From positions 1 to 53,320 of the forward strand of contig JAUSGO010000033.1 of NCBI GenBank assembly GCA_030649025.1: DNA of 53,320 nt, written 5' to 3'. This DNA comes from a bacterium (GTDB lineage: Bacteria; Patescibacteriota; Minisyncoccia; JAUYLV01). The notes below the pieces were generated by a model. That model searched no databases, was not told the DNA's origin, and saw only the letters and a program-made list of their open reading frames with translations. Below are positions 9,904-16,655 of this stretch, piece after piece; the first letter of the stretch is position 1, and each line of letters starts with the position of its first letter. The position numbers were made by a program, and so were the translations under genes.

Positions 9904-10467
9904 CTAATTCTTATATAAATTCGTAAGATATGCTTCTATGGCAAGCGTTTTGGTTCCTGTTTGCGTACCCCAGGTCAGAGTTATTGTGAATTTTTTGGTG
10001 TCCGGATCAAGGGTTCCGGAAGAGGCAATGTCATCATTGGTGTCGCGATACACGTTTTGCATCACCGCCGTCCGAGTGAAAAAACCGTCGAGCGCTCCGG
10101 GATCGGAAGAGGAGAGTATCCAAGCGCTTGCGGTCGGCACGATATAATAGGTGGTGCTTGCGGAGAGTGTGCCGATGCGCGTGGACCAGCTCTCATCCCG
10201 CATGGCGTGTAAAGCCTCAACACCTTCATGGGCATAGTACCCCGCGCGCAGTTCAAGTTTCTTCTCGGAAGAGATGCGGTGCGAGAGGCCGGCAACTTCC
10301 GCGATAGAAAAAAGTAGAACGGTCGCGACGAATATGACGATCATGACTTCGATGACGCTGATGCCGCGCTGAGAATTTCGAATCGCGTATTGCCCAGCCT
10401 CGCCTCGCCGTCTCGGCGAGGCGGGCGTATTGCGGATTAAATTCGTGATTCGTGATTCGTGATTCAT
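9904..10467 (-). CDS. Type IV prepilin-like protein (minor pseudopilin)
   Basis: 187 aa. The prepilin signal RG|ISVIEVMIVIFVATVLLFS has cleavage after Gly and Glu at position +5, followed by a hydrophobic helix; the rest is a small secreted head domain (GspI/PilV-like at best). The leader before the cleavage site is unusually long (about 35 residues) because it is encoded by a palindromic element with tandem 7-nt units (10372-10467), which also supplies the ATG. No better start lies closer to the cleavage site. Begins 6 nt behind the preceding pilin gene and ends at a palindromic terminator-like element. Confidence 0.75.
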   Translation of the reverse strand: MNHESRITNLIRNTPASPRRRGEAGQYAIRNSQRGISVIEVMIVIFVATVLLFSIAEVAGLSHRISSEKKLELRAGYYAHEGVEALHAMRDESWSTRIGTLSASTTYYIVPTASAWILSSSDPGALDGFFTRTAVMQNVYRDTNDDIASSGTLDPDTKKFTITLTWGTQTGTKTLAIEAYLTNLYKN

Positions 10468-10468
10468 A
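10372..10468. repeat. Palindromic element with heptamer arms inside the prepilin leader
   Basis: The inner stem CGCCTCGCCG (10401-10410) pairs perfectly with CGGCGAGGCG (10414-10423) over a 3-nt loop. The right arm carries three exact ATTCGTG units (10441-10461) plus a degenerate fourth; the left arm GAATTTCGAATCGCG is partly complementary. GCGTATTGC occurs on both sides of the inner stem. Confidence 0.65.
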
Positions 10469-10473
10469 ATTCT

Positions 10474-11364
10474 TTATTGAACGCTCATCACTCCTCCATA
10501 AATTTCCACCGTGGAAGTGCCGCTTGCGGCGTAAGACACAACATCTTTTTCAACCCCATCAATGATTGAAACTTTCACTGCTTTTGTATTTTGATCTTTG
10601 TGGCGCTGGATAGAAAGGAGTGTATTGGAAATATCAAGCGAGTGCGCACTGACCTTAACATGCTGATTTTGGCCGTATACATCGGTATCTCCCTCCCAGG
10701 AAAATGATGTACGCGGAGGAGTTGGCGTCATGGTGACGTCGGTTACCACGTCCGGATTCGGGGAGTCATAGAAACGAAGACGGAGTGTTGTTGCGTTTTG
10801 TATCGACCAGCCCAGGTCAAAGTGAAGATGCCGGGTATCCGTGATGCGCGTATTGAGTGCCGAAATACTCGAGGCGGCAACGGATACATCTCCCGAGCTA
10901 TCGATTTGGATTGTTCTTGCCGTCACAACACTTCCTTGCGGACGGATGCTTATGGTTCCAATTGTTGAAGTATGTCCGGTAAGGCGGTCAAATACCACCG
11001 CTTGCGTTGAGGTGGATAAGGCAATGTTGAATATTTCTACCTGGGAAGGCAGGGCATGGTCTTCATTTAAGGAACTGCCGGAAGTATACGTGCGGCCCAT
11101 GAAAAGCGTGTACGTTGCCGACTCGAAGTGCACGCCGTAGCTGGAGGCGTTCTCGGATGAAATCGTCTTGGAGCGCGCCAAGCGCAGAGCCCCTAATATT
11201 CCCTCGCCGACGCTGTCAATGTCGGATTGCTGTCTGAATGTGGTGAGAGTATTGAATACGAAAACGGTGATAAGGGCGATTATGGAGACAACCAATAATA
11301 ACTCAATGAGCACAAAACCATTTTTTGTCGAACGTATGTATGGTTTTCGTAAATATACTGCCAT
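10474..11364 (-). CDS. Type IV pilin/GspH-FimT-like pseudopilin
   Basis: 296 aa. The prepilin peptidase site NG|FVLIELLLVVSIIALITVFVF has Glu at +5 and a following hydrophobic helix, preceded by a basic 16-residue leader. The downstream text (DSVGEGILGALRLARSKTISSENASSYGVHF) resembles the GspH/FimT family. The long C-terminal beta-rich head is unassigned. Likely an initiation or minor subunit of the pilus encoded by the genes upstream. No prepilin peptidase or pilT is in the window. Confidence 0.82.
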   Translation of the reverse strand: MAVYLRKPYIRSTKNGFVLIELLLVVSIIALITVFVFNTLTTFRQQSDIDSVGEGILGALRLARSKTISSENASSYGVHFESATYTLFMGRTYTSGSSLNEDHALPSQVEIFNIALSTSTQAVVFDRLTGHTSTIGTISIRPQGSVVTARTIQIDSSGDVSVAASSISALNTRITDTRHLHFDLGWSIQNATTLRLRFYDSPNPDVVTDVTMTPTPPRTSFSWEGDTDVYGQNQHVKVSAHSLDISNTLLSIQRHKDQNTKAVKVSIIDGVEKDVVSYAASGTSTVEIYGGVMSVQ

Positions 11365-11369
11365 CGCCG

Positions 11370-11451
11370 AATTTCAAATATCTAATATCAAATATCTAAT
11401 AAAAATCCTCAAAGTTTTATTGGAAATTAGATATTAGGCATTGGATATTAT
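11370..11451. repeat. Palindromic spacer with heptamer arms
   Basis: Left arm built from ATATCTA/ATATCAA units (11378-11400), right arm ATTAGATATTAGGCATTGG (11426-11445), imperfectly complementary. Same design and motif as 15331-15405. It fills the gap between the pilin gene and pilC. Confidence 0.6.
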
Positions 11452-11458
11452 GTGCAAT

Positions 11459-12688
11459 TTATCCGGCTTGGCTCACGATCGCATAAAGCGGCTGGATCAT
11501 GGATACGGCGAAAAACCCGACGGCAACGCCGATAACCACCATGAGTGCAGGCTCAATAATGGAAGCAAGGTTCTTGGTTATGGCGGAAACCTCTTCTTCA
11601 TAGAAATCGGCAACCTTCACCAAGATCTCCGAAAGTTTTCCGGATTCTTCCCCAACCTCGATCATTTGTGTAATGAGTCCGGGGTAAAGTTCGTGATATT
11701 CGGCAAGCGATTTAGACAGCTGTTTGCCCTTTTGCACTTCTTCGCTTGCGGTGATAAGCGATTTGCGGAAATAATAATTGGAAAGCGTGCGCGCACTGAT
11801 CTCCAAAGCCCGCACCATGGGCACGCCGGATTCGATGAGGGAAGAGAGAATTCGCGACATGCGGGCGGAATTTACTTTTTTTGCGATATTTTTAAGAATG
11901 GGAGCCTTCAGGATAAGCTTATGAAAGATTTTCTTACCGATTTCTTTCTGAGAAAAAGTGCGCAGGGCATAGATGAGGGCAAAAATAGCAGCGAATACGA
12001 GCAGGGCATATTTTTCCATAATATGCGAAGTAAAAATGATGACTTTGGTCGTAAAGGGAAGCTCGACGCCAAGATCCACGAATATTTTGGTCAGTTTGGG
12101 AATGACGAAGATCATCATCATGGCACCAACTAAAAACATGATGACGACAACCACTGCCGGGTAGATCATCGCTCCCTGCACCTTCGAGCGTAAGTCGTGT
12201 TCTTTCTCGTAGTGAAGCGCAAGAAGTTTCAAAACTTCTTCTAAGTTTCCCCCGGTCTCTCCCACACGGATCATGCTGGTATATATCTCTTCAAATATTC
12301 CGGGGAATTGCTCCAGGGCATCGCTGAACGGCTTCCCGGATCTTACGCGTTCGGAGACTGCAAGAATGGTCTTTTTAAACCGCTCCTTCTCCATTTCCTT
12401 GGCAAGAATATCGAGAGCCCGGTTTAACGAAACCCCCGCTCCCACAAGCACCGCAAGGTTGCGGGAAAAAATCATCTTATCCGCAAGCGAGATGTGCTGG
12501 AGAAAGTCAAAACCTTTTTGCAGGAACGCAAGCTTCGGTTTTTGGGTTTTTAACGCTTCTTCCGAGAATGTTAACACATAGCCGTCTTTGCGAAGTTGCC
12601 CCGCAACATCAAGCGTGTCAGTCGCCTCTAATTCTCCGGTCTTTACTTCTCCCTTAAAATTTTTTGCTGAATATGAAAATAAGGGCAT
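11459..12688 (-). CDS. pilC: Type IV pilus inner-membrane platform protein PilC/GspF
   Basis: 409 aa, normal length. Two T2SF domains (about residues 70-195 and 275-398), each with the family signatures (RNLAVLVGAGVSLNRALDIL; RMSRILSSLIESGVPMVRAL). Three membrane segments: about 170-195, 222-242 and 375-400. PilC anchors the assembly ATPase and feeds pilins into the growing fibre. The gene lies between the pilins and pilB, but is parted from pilB by a palindrome-flanked nuclease-like gene. Confidence 0.93.
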   Translation of the reverse strand: MPLFSYSAKNFKGEVKTGELEATDTLDVAGQLRKDGYVLTFSEEALKTQKPKLAFLQKGFDFLQHISLADKMIFSRNLAVLVGAGVSLNRALDILAKEMEKERFKKTILAVSERVRSGKPFSDALEQFPGIFEEIYTSMIRVGETGGNLEEVLKLLALHYEKEHDLRSKVQGAMIYPAVVVVIMFLVGAMMMIFVIPKLTKIFVDLGVELPFTTKVIIFTSHIMEKYALLVFAAIFALIYALRTFSQKEIGKKIFHKLILKAPILKNIAKKVNSARMSRILSSLIESGVPMVRALEISARTLSNYYFRKSLITASEEVQKGKQLSKSLAEYHELYPGLITQMIEVGEESGKLSEILVKVADFYEEEVSAITKNLASIIEPALMVVIGVAVGFFAVSMIQPLYAIVSQAG

Positions 12689-12690
12689 GG

Positions 12691-12821
12691 ATTTTATTGC
12701 TGGTTCTCGATTATGCGATTTTTCTCCACCAAGGGGGAAACCGCTCCAACCCCCTTATGTTTAATTGGTTGACTCCCCCTTGAGTTGCGAAAAATCGCAT
12801 AATTCTCGAAAGCAATAAAAT
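12691..12821. repeat. Palindromic element family C, copy 1
   Basis: 131 bp imperfect palindrome. Outer arms ATTTTATTGCT and AGCAATAAAAT, then GATTATGCGATTTTTC pairs with GAAAAATCGCATAATTC, then CAAGGGGG pairs with CCCCCTTG. The conserved core runs TTTCTCCACCAAGGGGG to CCCCCTTGAGTTGCG. Homologous copies at 13433-13572 (inverted) and 31329-31465. It sits directly before the pilC start codon. Confidence 0.75.
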
Positions 12822-12913
12822 TCGGAAAGGGGAGGAGATTGGATAAGGAGTCCCGGCGGCTGCCCATCTTCGGTGGGAACCCATCCGCCGATTTGGGAGA
12901 TTTAACTTCAAGT

Positions 12914-13351
12914 TTATAGTAGTTCTTTAGAAATCCGTTTAAATTCTCTTAAGCTAGGATTGCGTCTTTTCAGTCTTTTTAATACGGGACGCAACTTTTT
13001 ATATGTTGTTTGCCACAAACCAGAAACTTTATATTTTTTATCCAATATTACTAGGACTGCGTAGTCAAAATCATGTTCCGAAAATCTGCTTGTTCTTCCC
13101 CGGTCGCTATGCCCATGTCTGGTTTTAATTTGATATCTTCGACCCTTCTTATCAATAGCGTCATATCCGGCAATTAACGGGTTGGCTACAAGATTTAGTT
13201 TAAGTTTTTGGCAAGTCAGTAATTCGCCAACTTCACCAGTGATTCCTAACTTTCTTCCAGTCAGCTTTTCATATTCTAGTTCGGCGGAAACTGCTTTTTT
13301 AACTGCGCGCAAAGCCGGATGGCCGATTTTAATTATTTTTTCAATCCTCAT
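12914..13351 (-). CDS. Predicted PD-(D/E)XK nuclease-like protein (DUF6998-like)
   Basis: 145 aa from the ATG at 13351; a TTG start at 13411 would add 20 residues. GEVGELLTCQKL (acidic helix), GYDAID and RYQIKTR together form a plausible E...D...QxK catalytic core of the restriction-endonuclease fold. A basic C-terminus (KKLRPVLKRLKRRNPSLREFKR) could bind nucleic acid. Assignment to DUF6998 is from recall of the motif pattern. It interrupts the pilB-pilC pair and lies between two inverted copies of palindromic family C, which suggests it arrived as cargo of a mobile unit. Substrate unknown. Confidence 0.55.
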   Translation of the reverse strand: MRIEKIIKIGHPALRAVKKAVSAELEYEKLTGRKLGITGEVGELLTCQKLKLNLVANPLIAGYDAIDKKGRRYQIKTRHGHSDRGRTSRFSEHDFDYAVLVILDKKYKVSGLWQTTYKKLRPVLKRLKRRNPSLREFKRISKELL

Positions 13352-13432
13352 AATTTTAATCGGCGGTTTTGCAAAGCCATTCCGAAGGAACGAAAACCGA
13401 CGGAACTCCAACTAACACTTTTTATTTTTTTC

Positions 13433-13572
13433 AGGAATAATTTGCCGAGTGCGGGTTGTCGCAATTCTGAAGCTCAAGGGAGGGATCAATCCTTTAACTT
13501 GGGGAGGGTTGAAACGCGCTCCTCCCTTGGTGAAAGAATTGCGACAACCCAAACGAGTTGCAGATTATTCCT
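13433..13572. repeat. Palindromic element family C, copy 3 (inverted)
   Basis: 140 bp. Outer arms AGGAATAAT and ATTATTCCT, then GGGTTGTCGCAATTCT pairs with GAATTGCGACAACCC. Read on the minus strand the core matches copies 1 and 2 (CACCAAGGGAGG ... GTTTCAACCC ... CCTCCCTTGAG). The pilB stop codon lies inside it. Confidence 0.7.
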
Positions 13573-15322
13573 GCGTCGCCCGTAGCACTTCCTCGAGCGA
13601 TGTCACCCCCTGCACGGCCTTAATGAACCCATCTTCGATCATAGAAACCATACCCAGTTTCTCGCGCGCAAATCGGTCTATTTCATCGGCATTGGCGTTC
13701 TTTTCTATCAGCATCCGCACATCCTCCGTCACATCCAGCACCTCGTAGATGCCAACTCTGCCTTTGTAGCCGTCGGGAGATTCGGGAGCGGGTTTCGGCC
13801 GGAAAAGTTCGATAGTCTCCCAAGTTGCTTTTTGAGGCACGATTTTCTCCCGCTTCATAAGTTCCAGAATTCTGTCGAAATCGGCAAGTTTCTTGAGGTT
13901 TGTAAGTTCCGCGCCGGTGAGCTTATATTTTTCAGCGCTGTCACGCCAGAGCTTTCTCACCAGCCGCTGTCCGACGATGACGTTTACGGTGGAAGAGATA
14001 AGGAACGGCTCCACTTTCATATCGATGAGACGGGGAAGGGCTCCGGAAGCGCTATTGGTGTGGAGCGTTGAGAGTACAAGGTGCCCCGTGAGCGAGGCGT
14101 TCACGGCCATATCGGCAGTTTCCTGGTCGCGGATCTCCCCAACCATGATGATATCGGGGTCCTGGCGAACGAGCGAGCGCAGGCCCGAGCCAAAGGTAAG
14201 ACCGATATCCGATCTTACTTGTGTCTGATTGATGCGTGGCATGCGGTATTCGATGGGGTCTTCGATGGTTGAGATGTTCACATCGGGCGTGTTGAGAATG
14301 TCGAGAATGGTGTAAAGCGTTGTTGTCTTTCCCGATCCGGTAGGACCCGTGACCAGAAGCATTCCATGTGGGCGCTGGATGTTTCGGTGCAGAACTTCAA
14401 GCGCAACTCCGTGGAATCCCAGATTTTCCAGCGTATAACCTTTCGAGTCTTCGGGCAGGAGACGCATTACGATCTTTTCTCCGTCGTACACCGGCAAAAT
14501 GGAGACGCGGAACGATACTTTGTAATCTTCGCTCTCAATCTTAAAGCGTCCGTCTTGCGGCAGGCGATGTTCATCAAGGCGCAAGTTTGAGAGCACCTTG
14601 ATGCGCGCCACAAGCCCCGCATGCACTTGTTTGGGAAGCGTCATCGTGTCGTGCAAAATTCCATCGATGCGGTAACGGACAATAACCTCATGCTCATACG
14701 GTTCAACGTGGATGTCGGATGCGCTTTGCAGGATGGCGTGTTTAATGAGGGTGTCCACAATACGCACGATGGGAAGATCTTCCGCAATCTTCCGCAGATC
14801 GCCGGCTTCTTCCTCGCCCCCCGCCTTTTCTTTTATGACGTGAACCGCTTTGGATTCTTTGTCGATAATGTCGCCGAACTCCGCGGAGAGCGAGCGTTGG
14901 TACTGGGTGAGAATGTGCTTTATGGATTCGGCATTGGTGAGCCTCGGGAGTATGGCGAGGTTCGATTTCTTGCGGATGAATTCAATGGTTTGCAGATCTT
15001 CCGGGTCAAGCATCGCAACGTGCAGCTCCTTATCCTTCTTTTTGAAGGCGATGATGCTATGTTTGCGGGCAATGGGTTCGGGAATGATCTGGAGAATTTC
15101 AAGGGGGATGTTTTCGCGCGTAAGGTCTACGAAGGGAATACCTAAAATATACGCTTCGAGTTTAACAAGCTTTTCTTTAGAAATAATTCCGAGGTCCAGA
15201 AGAACGTCTCGGAATTTCTTTTTGGTGCGTTCGGTCTCCTGCTCTGCTTTTTCGAGATTCTCGACGCTTGCCAAGGCCCCATCAAGCATGAACGCTTTCA
15301 ATTGTTTTGGGTCAACCCTCAC
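13565..15322 (-). CDS. pilB: Type IV pilus assembly ATPase PilB/GspE
   Basis: 585 aa from a GTG start. N-terminal MshEN/N1N2-like domain about 20-150; ATPase domain with Walker A GPTGSGKT (326-333), Asp box (EDPIEYRM), Walker B (DPDIIMVGEIRD) and His box (GHLVLSTLHTN). Drives pilus extension. The tetracysteine zinc motif usual after the His box is absent: the stretch LVRKLWRDSAEKYKLTGAE carries no cysteine. The last residues overlap a palindromic element. Transcribed behind the CheY-like gene, ahead of pilC and the pilins. Confidence 0.95.
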   Translation of the reverse strand: MRVDPKQLKAFMLDGALASVENLEKAEQETERTKKKFRDVLLDLGIISKEKLVKLEAYILGIPFVDLTRENIPLEILQIIPEPIARKHSIIAFKKKDKELHVAMLDPEDLQTIEFIRKKSNLAILPRLTNAESIKHILTQYQRSLSAEFGDIIDKESKAVHVIKEKAGGEEEAGDLRKIAEDLPIVRIVDTLIKHAILQSASDIHVEPYEHEVIVRYRIDGILHDTMTLPKQVHAGLVARIKVLSNLRLDEHRLPQDGRFKIESEDYKVSFRVSILPVYDGEKIVMRLLPEDSKGYTLENLGFHGVALEVLHRNIQRPHGMLLVTGPTGSGKTTTLYTILDILNTPDVNISTIEDPIEYRMPRINQTQVRSDIGLTFGSGLRSLVRQDPDIIMVGEIRDQETADMAVNASLTGHLVLSTLHTNSASGALPRLIDMKVEPFLISSTVNVIVGQRLVRKLWRDSAEKYKLTGAELTNLKKLADFDRILELMKREKIVPQKATWETIELFRPKPAPESPDGYKGRVGIYEVLDVTEDVRMLIEKNANADEIDRFAREKLGMVSMIEDGFIKAVQGVTSLEEVLRATQE

Positions 15323-15330
15323 TGCAAAGA

Positions 15331-15405
15331 ATCTCTAATATCCAATATCTAATATCTAATCAAGGCTTTGCCATTAGAGATTAGGAGTTAGACATTAGAA
15401 ATTAT
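15331..15405. repeat. Palindromic spacer with heptamer arms
   Basis: Left arm of AATATCT-type units (15336-15360), right arm ATTAGAGATTAGGAGTTAGAC (15373-15393), imperfectly complementary; same motif as 11370-11451. It separates the receiver gene from pilB and abuts the pilB GTG start region. Confidence 0.6.
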
Positions 15406-15408
15406 ATG

Positions 15409-15789
15409 TCAGGAATTTCCCAACACGTTCTTTATTTTCTCGGTGATGTGCGCAATTTCATAGTTCGGCTTCACAAGGTACGCGGTTGCGCCAAGAGACA
15501 CCGCGCGATCAACGTTTTCCACCGTCTCGAGATTCGAGAGCACTATGACCGAAATATGTTTAGTGGCGGGATTTGCCTTTATGGCTTCCAAAATCTCGAA
15601 TCCGTCTTTTTTCGGCAAGATAAGGTCAAGGAGTACGAGGTCAGGATTTTCTTTCATGATAAGGGCTAATCCCGCTTCTCCGTCATATGCGTTTTTAACG
15701 GTGTACCCCTCTTCAACCAATGCTGCCGTGAGCTCCTCTTGCAGGTGCGGCTCATCTTCGATAAACACGATAGTTTTTTGTTTAGACAT
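15409..15789 (-). CDS. CheY-like single-domain response regulator
   Basis: 126 aa, receiver domain only. Acidic pocket E11/D12, phospho-acceptor D55 (LVLLDLILPKKDG), switch Ser at 85 (VIVLSN) and K107 (AYLVKPN) are all present. No output domain, so it must act by protein contact. Directly ahead of pilB in the same direction; in this setting it probably controls pilus assembly, much as PilG/PilH do in other bacteria. No histidine kinase is in the window. Confidence 0.9.
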   Translation of the reverse strand: MSKQKTIVFIEDEPHLQEELTAALVEEGYTVKNAYDGEAGLALIMKENPDLVLLDLILPKKDGFEILEAIKANPATKHISVIVLSNLETVENVDRAVSLGATAYLVKPNYEIAHITEKIKNVLGNS

Positions 15790-15803
15790 AGCAAGTAGGA
15801 GAA

Positions 15804-15880
15804 TTATGTCATTGCGAATTACGTATTGCGCATGATGCGTGTCCGAAATTCGTAATCCGTAATCGACTAATTCCTATAAG
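15804..15880. repeat. Palindromic spacer with heptamer-like arms
   Basis: ATTGCGAATTACGTATTGCG pairs imperfectly with CGAAATTCGTAATCCGTAAT. Same composition as the element at 10372-10468. Confidence 0.45.
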
Positions 15881-16153
15881 GAAGCATAGCCAAAAAATCC
15901 GCTTTTTGGAAGTGGATAAGATAAAAACAGCTTTTCTGGCCGATGTTAGTCCGGAAATAGATAAGCCTTCAATGTTTTTTTGTGGGTGAAGTTGGATTCG
16001 GTTTTGTGCTTGGCTCGTTCCCCCTGGGCAGACAATCATTCTACCGAAACAACGCATCTGCCCGCGAAACGTAAAGACGTTTACGTTTCGCCCGCCTCCG
16101 CAAAACCCCGGGATGTCCCCCGGACATCCCTTCGAATCCATCCACGAGCACAA
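15881..16153. other. Non-coding stretch between tRNA-Ile terminator and CheY gene
   Basis: No supportable gene. Two perfect hairpins: GCGAAACGTAAA/TTTACGTTTCGC (16064-16091, loop GACG) and GGGATGTCC/GGACATCCC (16110-16130, loop CCC). With the flanking terminator stem this could be a structured leader for the CheY-pilus transcript or a small RNA. I see no known riboswitch signature. Confidence 0.4.
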
Positions 16154-16194
16154 GATAGCAAAAACGCCTCCTCAAGGGAAGCGTTTTTGCTATC
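16154..16194 (-). terminator. Terminator behind tRNA-Ile
   Basis: GATAGCAAAAACGC (16154-16167) pairs perfectly with GCGTTTTTGCTATC (16181-16194). It lies 2 nt beyond the tRNA 3' end. The stem contains A5/T5 runs, so it could work in both directions. Confidence 0.7.
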
Positions 16195-16196
16195 TG

Positions 16197-16270
16197 TGGG
16201 TGCAGATGGATTCGAACCATCGACCCCGGCTTTATAAGAGCCGTGCTCTAACCGACTGAGCTATGCACCC
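16197..16270 (-). tRNA. tRNA-Ile (anticodon UAU)
   Basis: Acceptor GGGTGCA/TGCACCC, D-stem GCTC/GAGC, anticodon stem CGGCT/AGCCG with loop CTTATAA, so the anticodon is TAT, reading AUA. T-arm GATGG-TTCGAAT-CCATC; discriminator A; CCA not encoded. Most bacteria read AUA with a CAU tRNA modified to lysidine by TilS; a UAU anticodon is the rarer solution. Confidence 0.92.
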
Positions 16271-16300
16271 AAAAGCCCTTCACTCCACTCCTTGCCGCCG

Positions 16301-16306
16301 ATTATA
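16301..16306 (-). promoter_or_regulatory. Consensus -10 box ahead of tRNA-Ile
   Basis: TATAAT on the minus strand, about 30 nt before the tRNA 5' end. No convincing -35 hexamer at the usual distance. Confidence 0.35.
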
Positions 16307-16316
16307 ATCGCGCCCC

Positions 16317-16337
16317 CCACCATTGAGCTACGGGCGC
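16317..16337 (-). pseudogene. Possible tRNA 5'-end fragment
   Basis: On the minus strand GCGCCCGTAGCTCAATGG matches the acceptor and D-arm start of many tRNAs, but no D-stem closure, anticodon arm, T-arm or 3' acceptor strand follows. It is at most a remnant. Confidence 0.3.
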
Positions 16338-16395
16338 ATGATAGGCCCATCGTACGATATTTTTCTCAAAAAATCAAAAAATCTTCCAAAATAAA

Positions 16396-16436
16396 ATATG
16401 GCGGCTGGGGTCCCATTCAAAATGGGCAGACGCCAT
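16396..16436. repeat. Hairpin
   Basis: TATGGCG (16396-16402) pairs with CGCCATA (16430-16436); inner CCCATT pairs with AATGGG. Function unknown. The rest of 16338-16487 shows nothing else recognisable. Confidence 0.45.
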
Positions 16437-16489
16437 ACTCCAACGTACACACTTTTTTCCCCGCGCGATGCGTTATTCTTTCTCGTTAA

Positions 16490-16655
16490 GTTTTATTGTG
16501 CATGGAGTATGTTGTTTCAGAAAGCCTCTCGGAGGCTTTGCGTGCACGGTTCCCGCCTTGGCGGGAGCGCAAAGCCGAGAGCGGAGCGGCGCCTGCCCGC
16601 TGGAGTGAGGCGACCGCGTCTTTATGAAACAAGCGTGCGGAATGCACAATAAAAC
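16490..16655. repeat. 166-bp palindrome directly behind ftsH
   Basis: Outer arms AAGTTTTATTGTGCAT and ATGCACAATAAAACTT, then GTTTCA/TGAAAC; the interior has further GC-rich stems (e.g. CCCGCC/GGCGGG). It starts at the ftsH stop codon and could act as a terminator or an RNA-stability element as well as being a repeat. Confidence 0.65.

Noticed and set aside
11441-12133. 230-codon frame on the plus strand opposite pilC
   Set aside because: It is the antisense shadow of PilC codons; composition (Phe, His, Gly rich, no domain) fits a shadow frame.
12711-12911. 66-codon minus-strand frame behind pilC
   Set aside because: It spans a palindromic element and a hairpin; no start signal or protein pattern.
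12914-13351. The pilus-interrupting gene as an IS transposase
   Set aside because: No DDE, HUH or serine-recombinase motif; the only recognisable pattern is nuclease-like D...QxK.
16110-16150. TTCGAATCCATC on the plus strand as the 3' half of a tRNA
   Set aside because: The preceding stem strand does not pair with it, and no acceptor or anticodon arm can be drawn.
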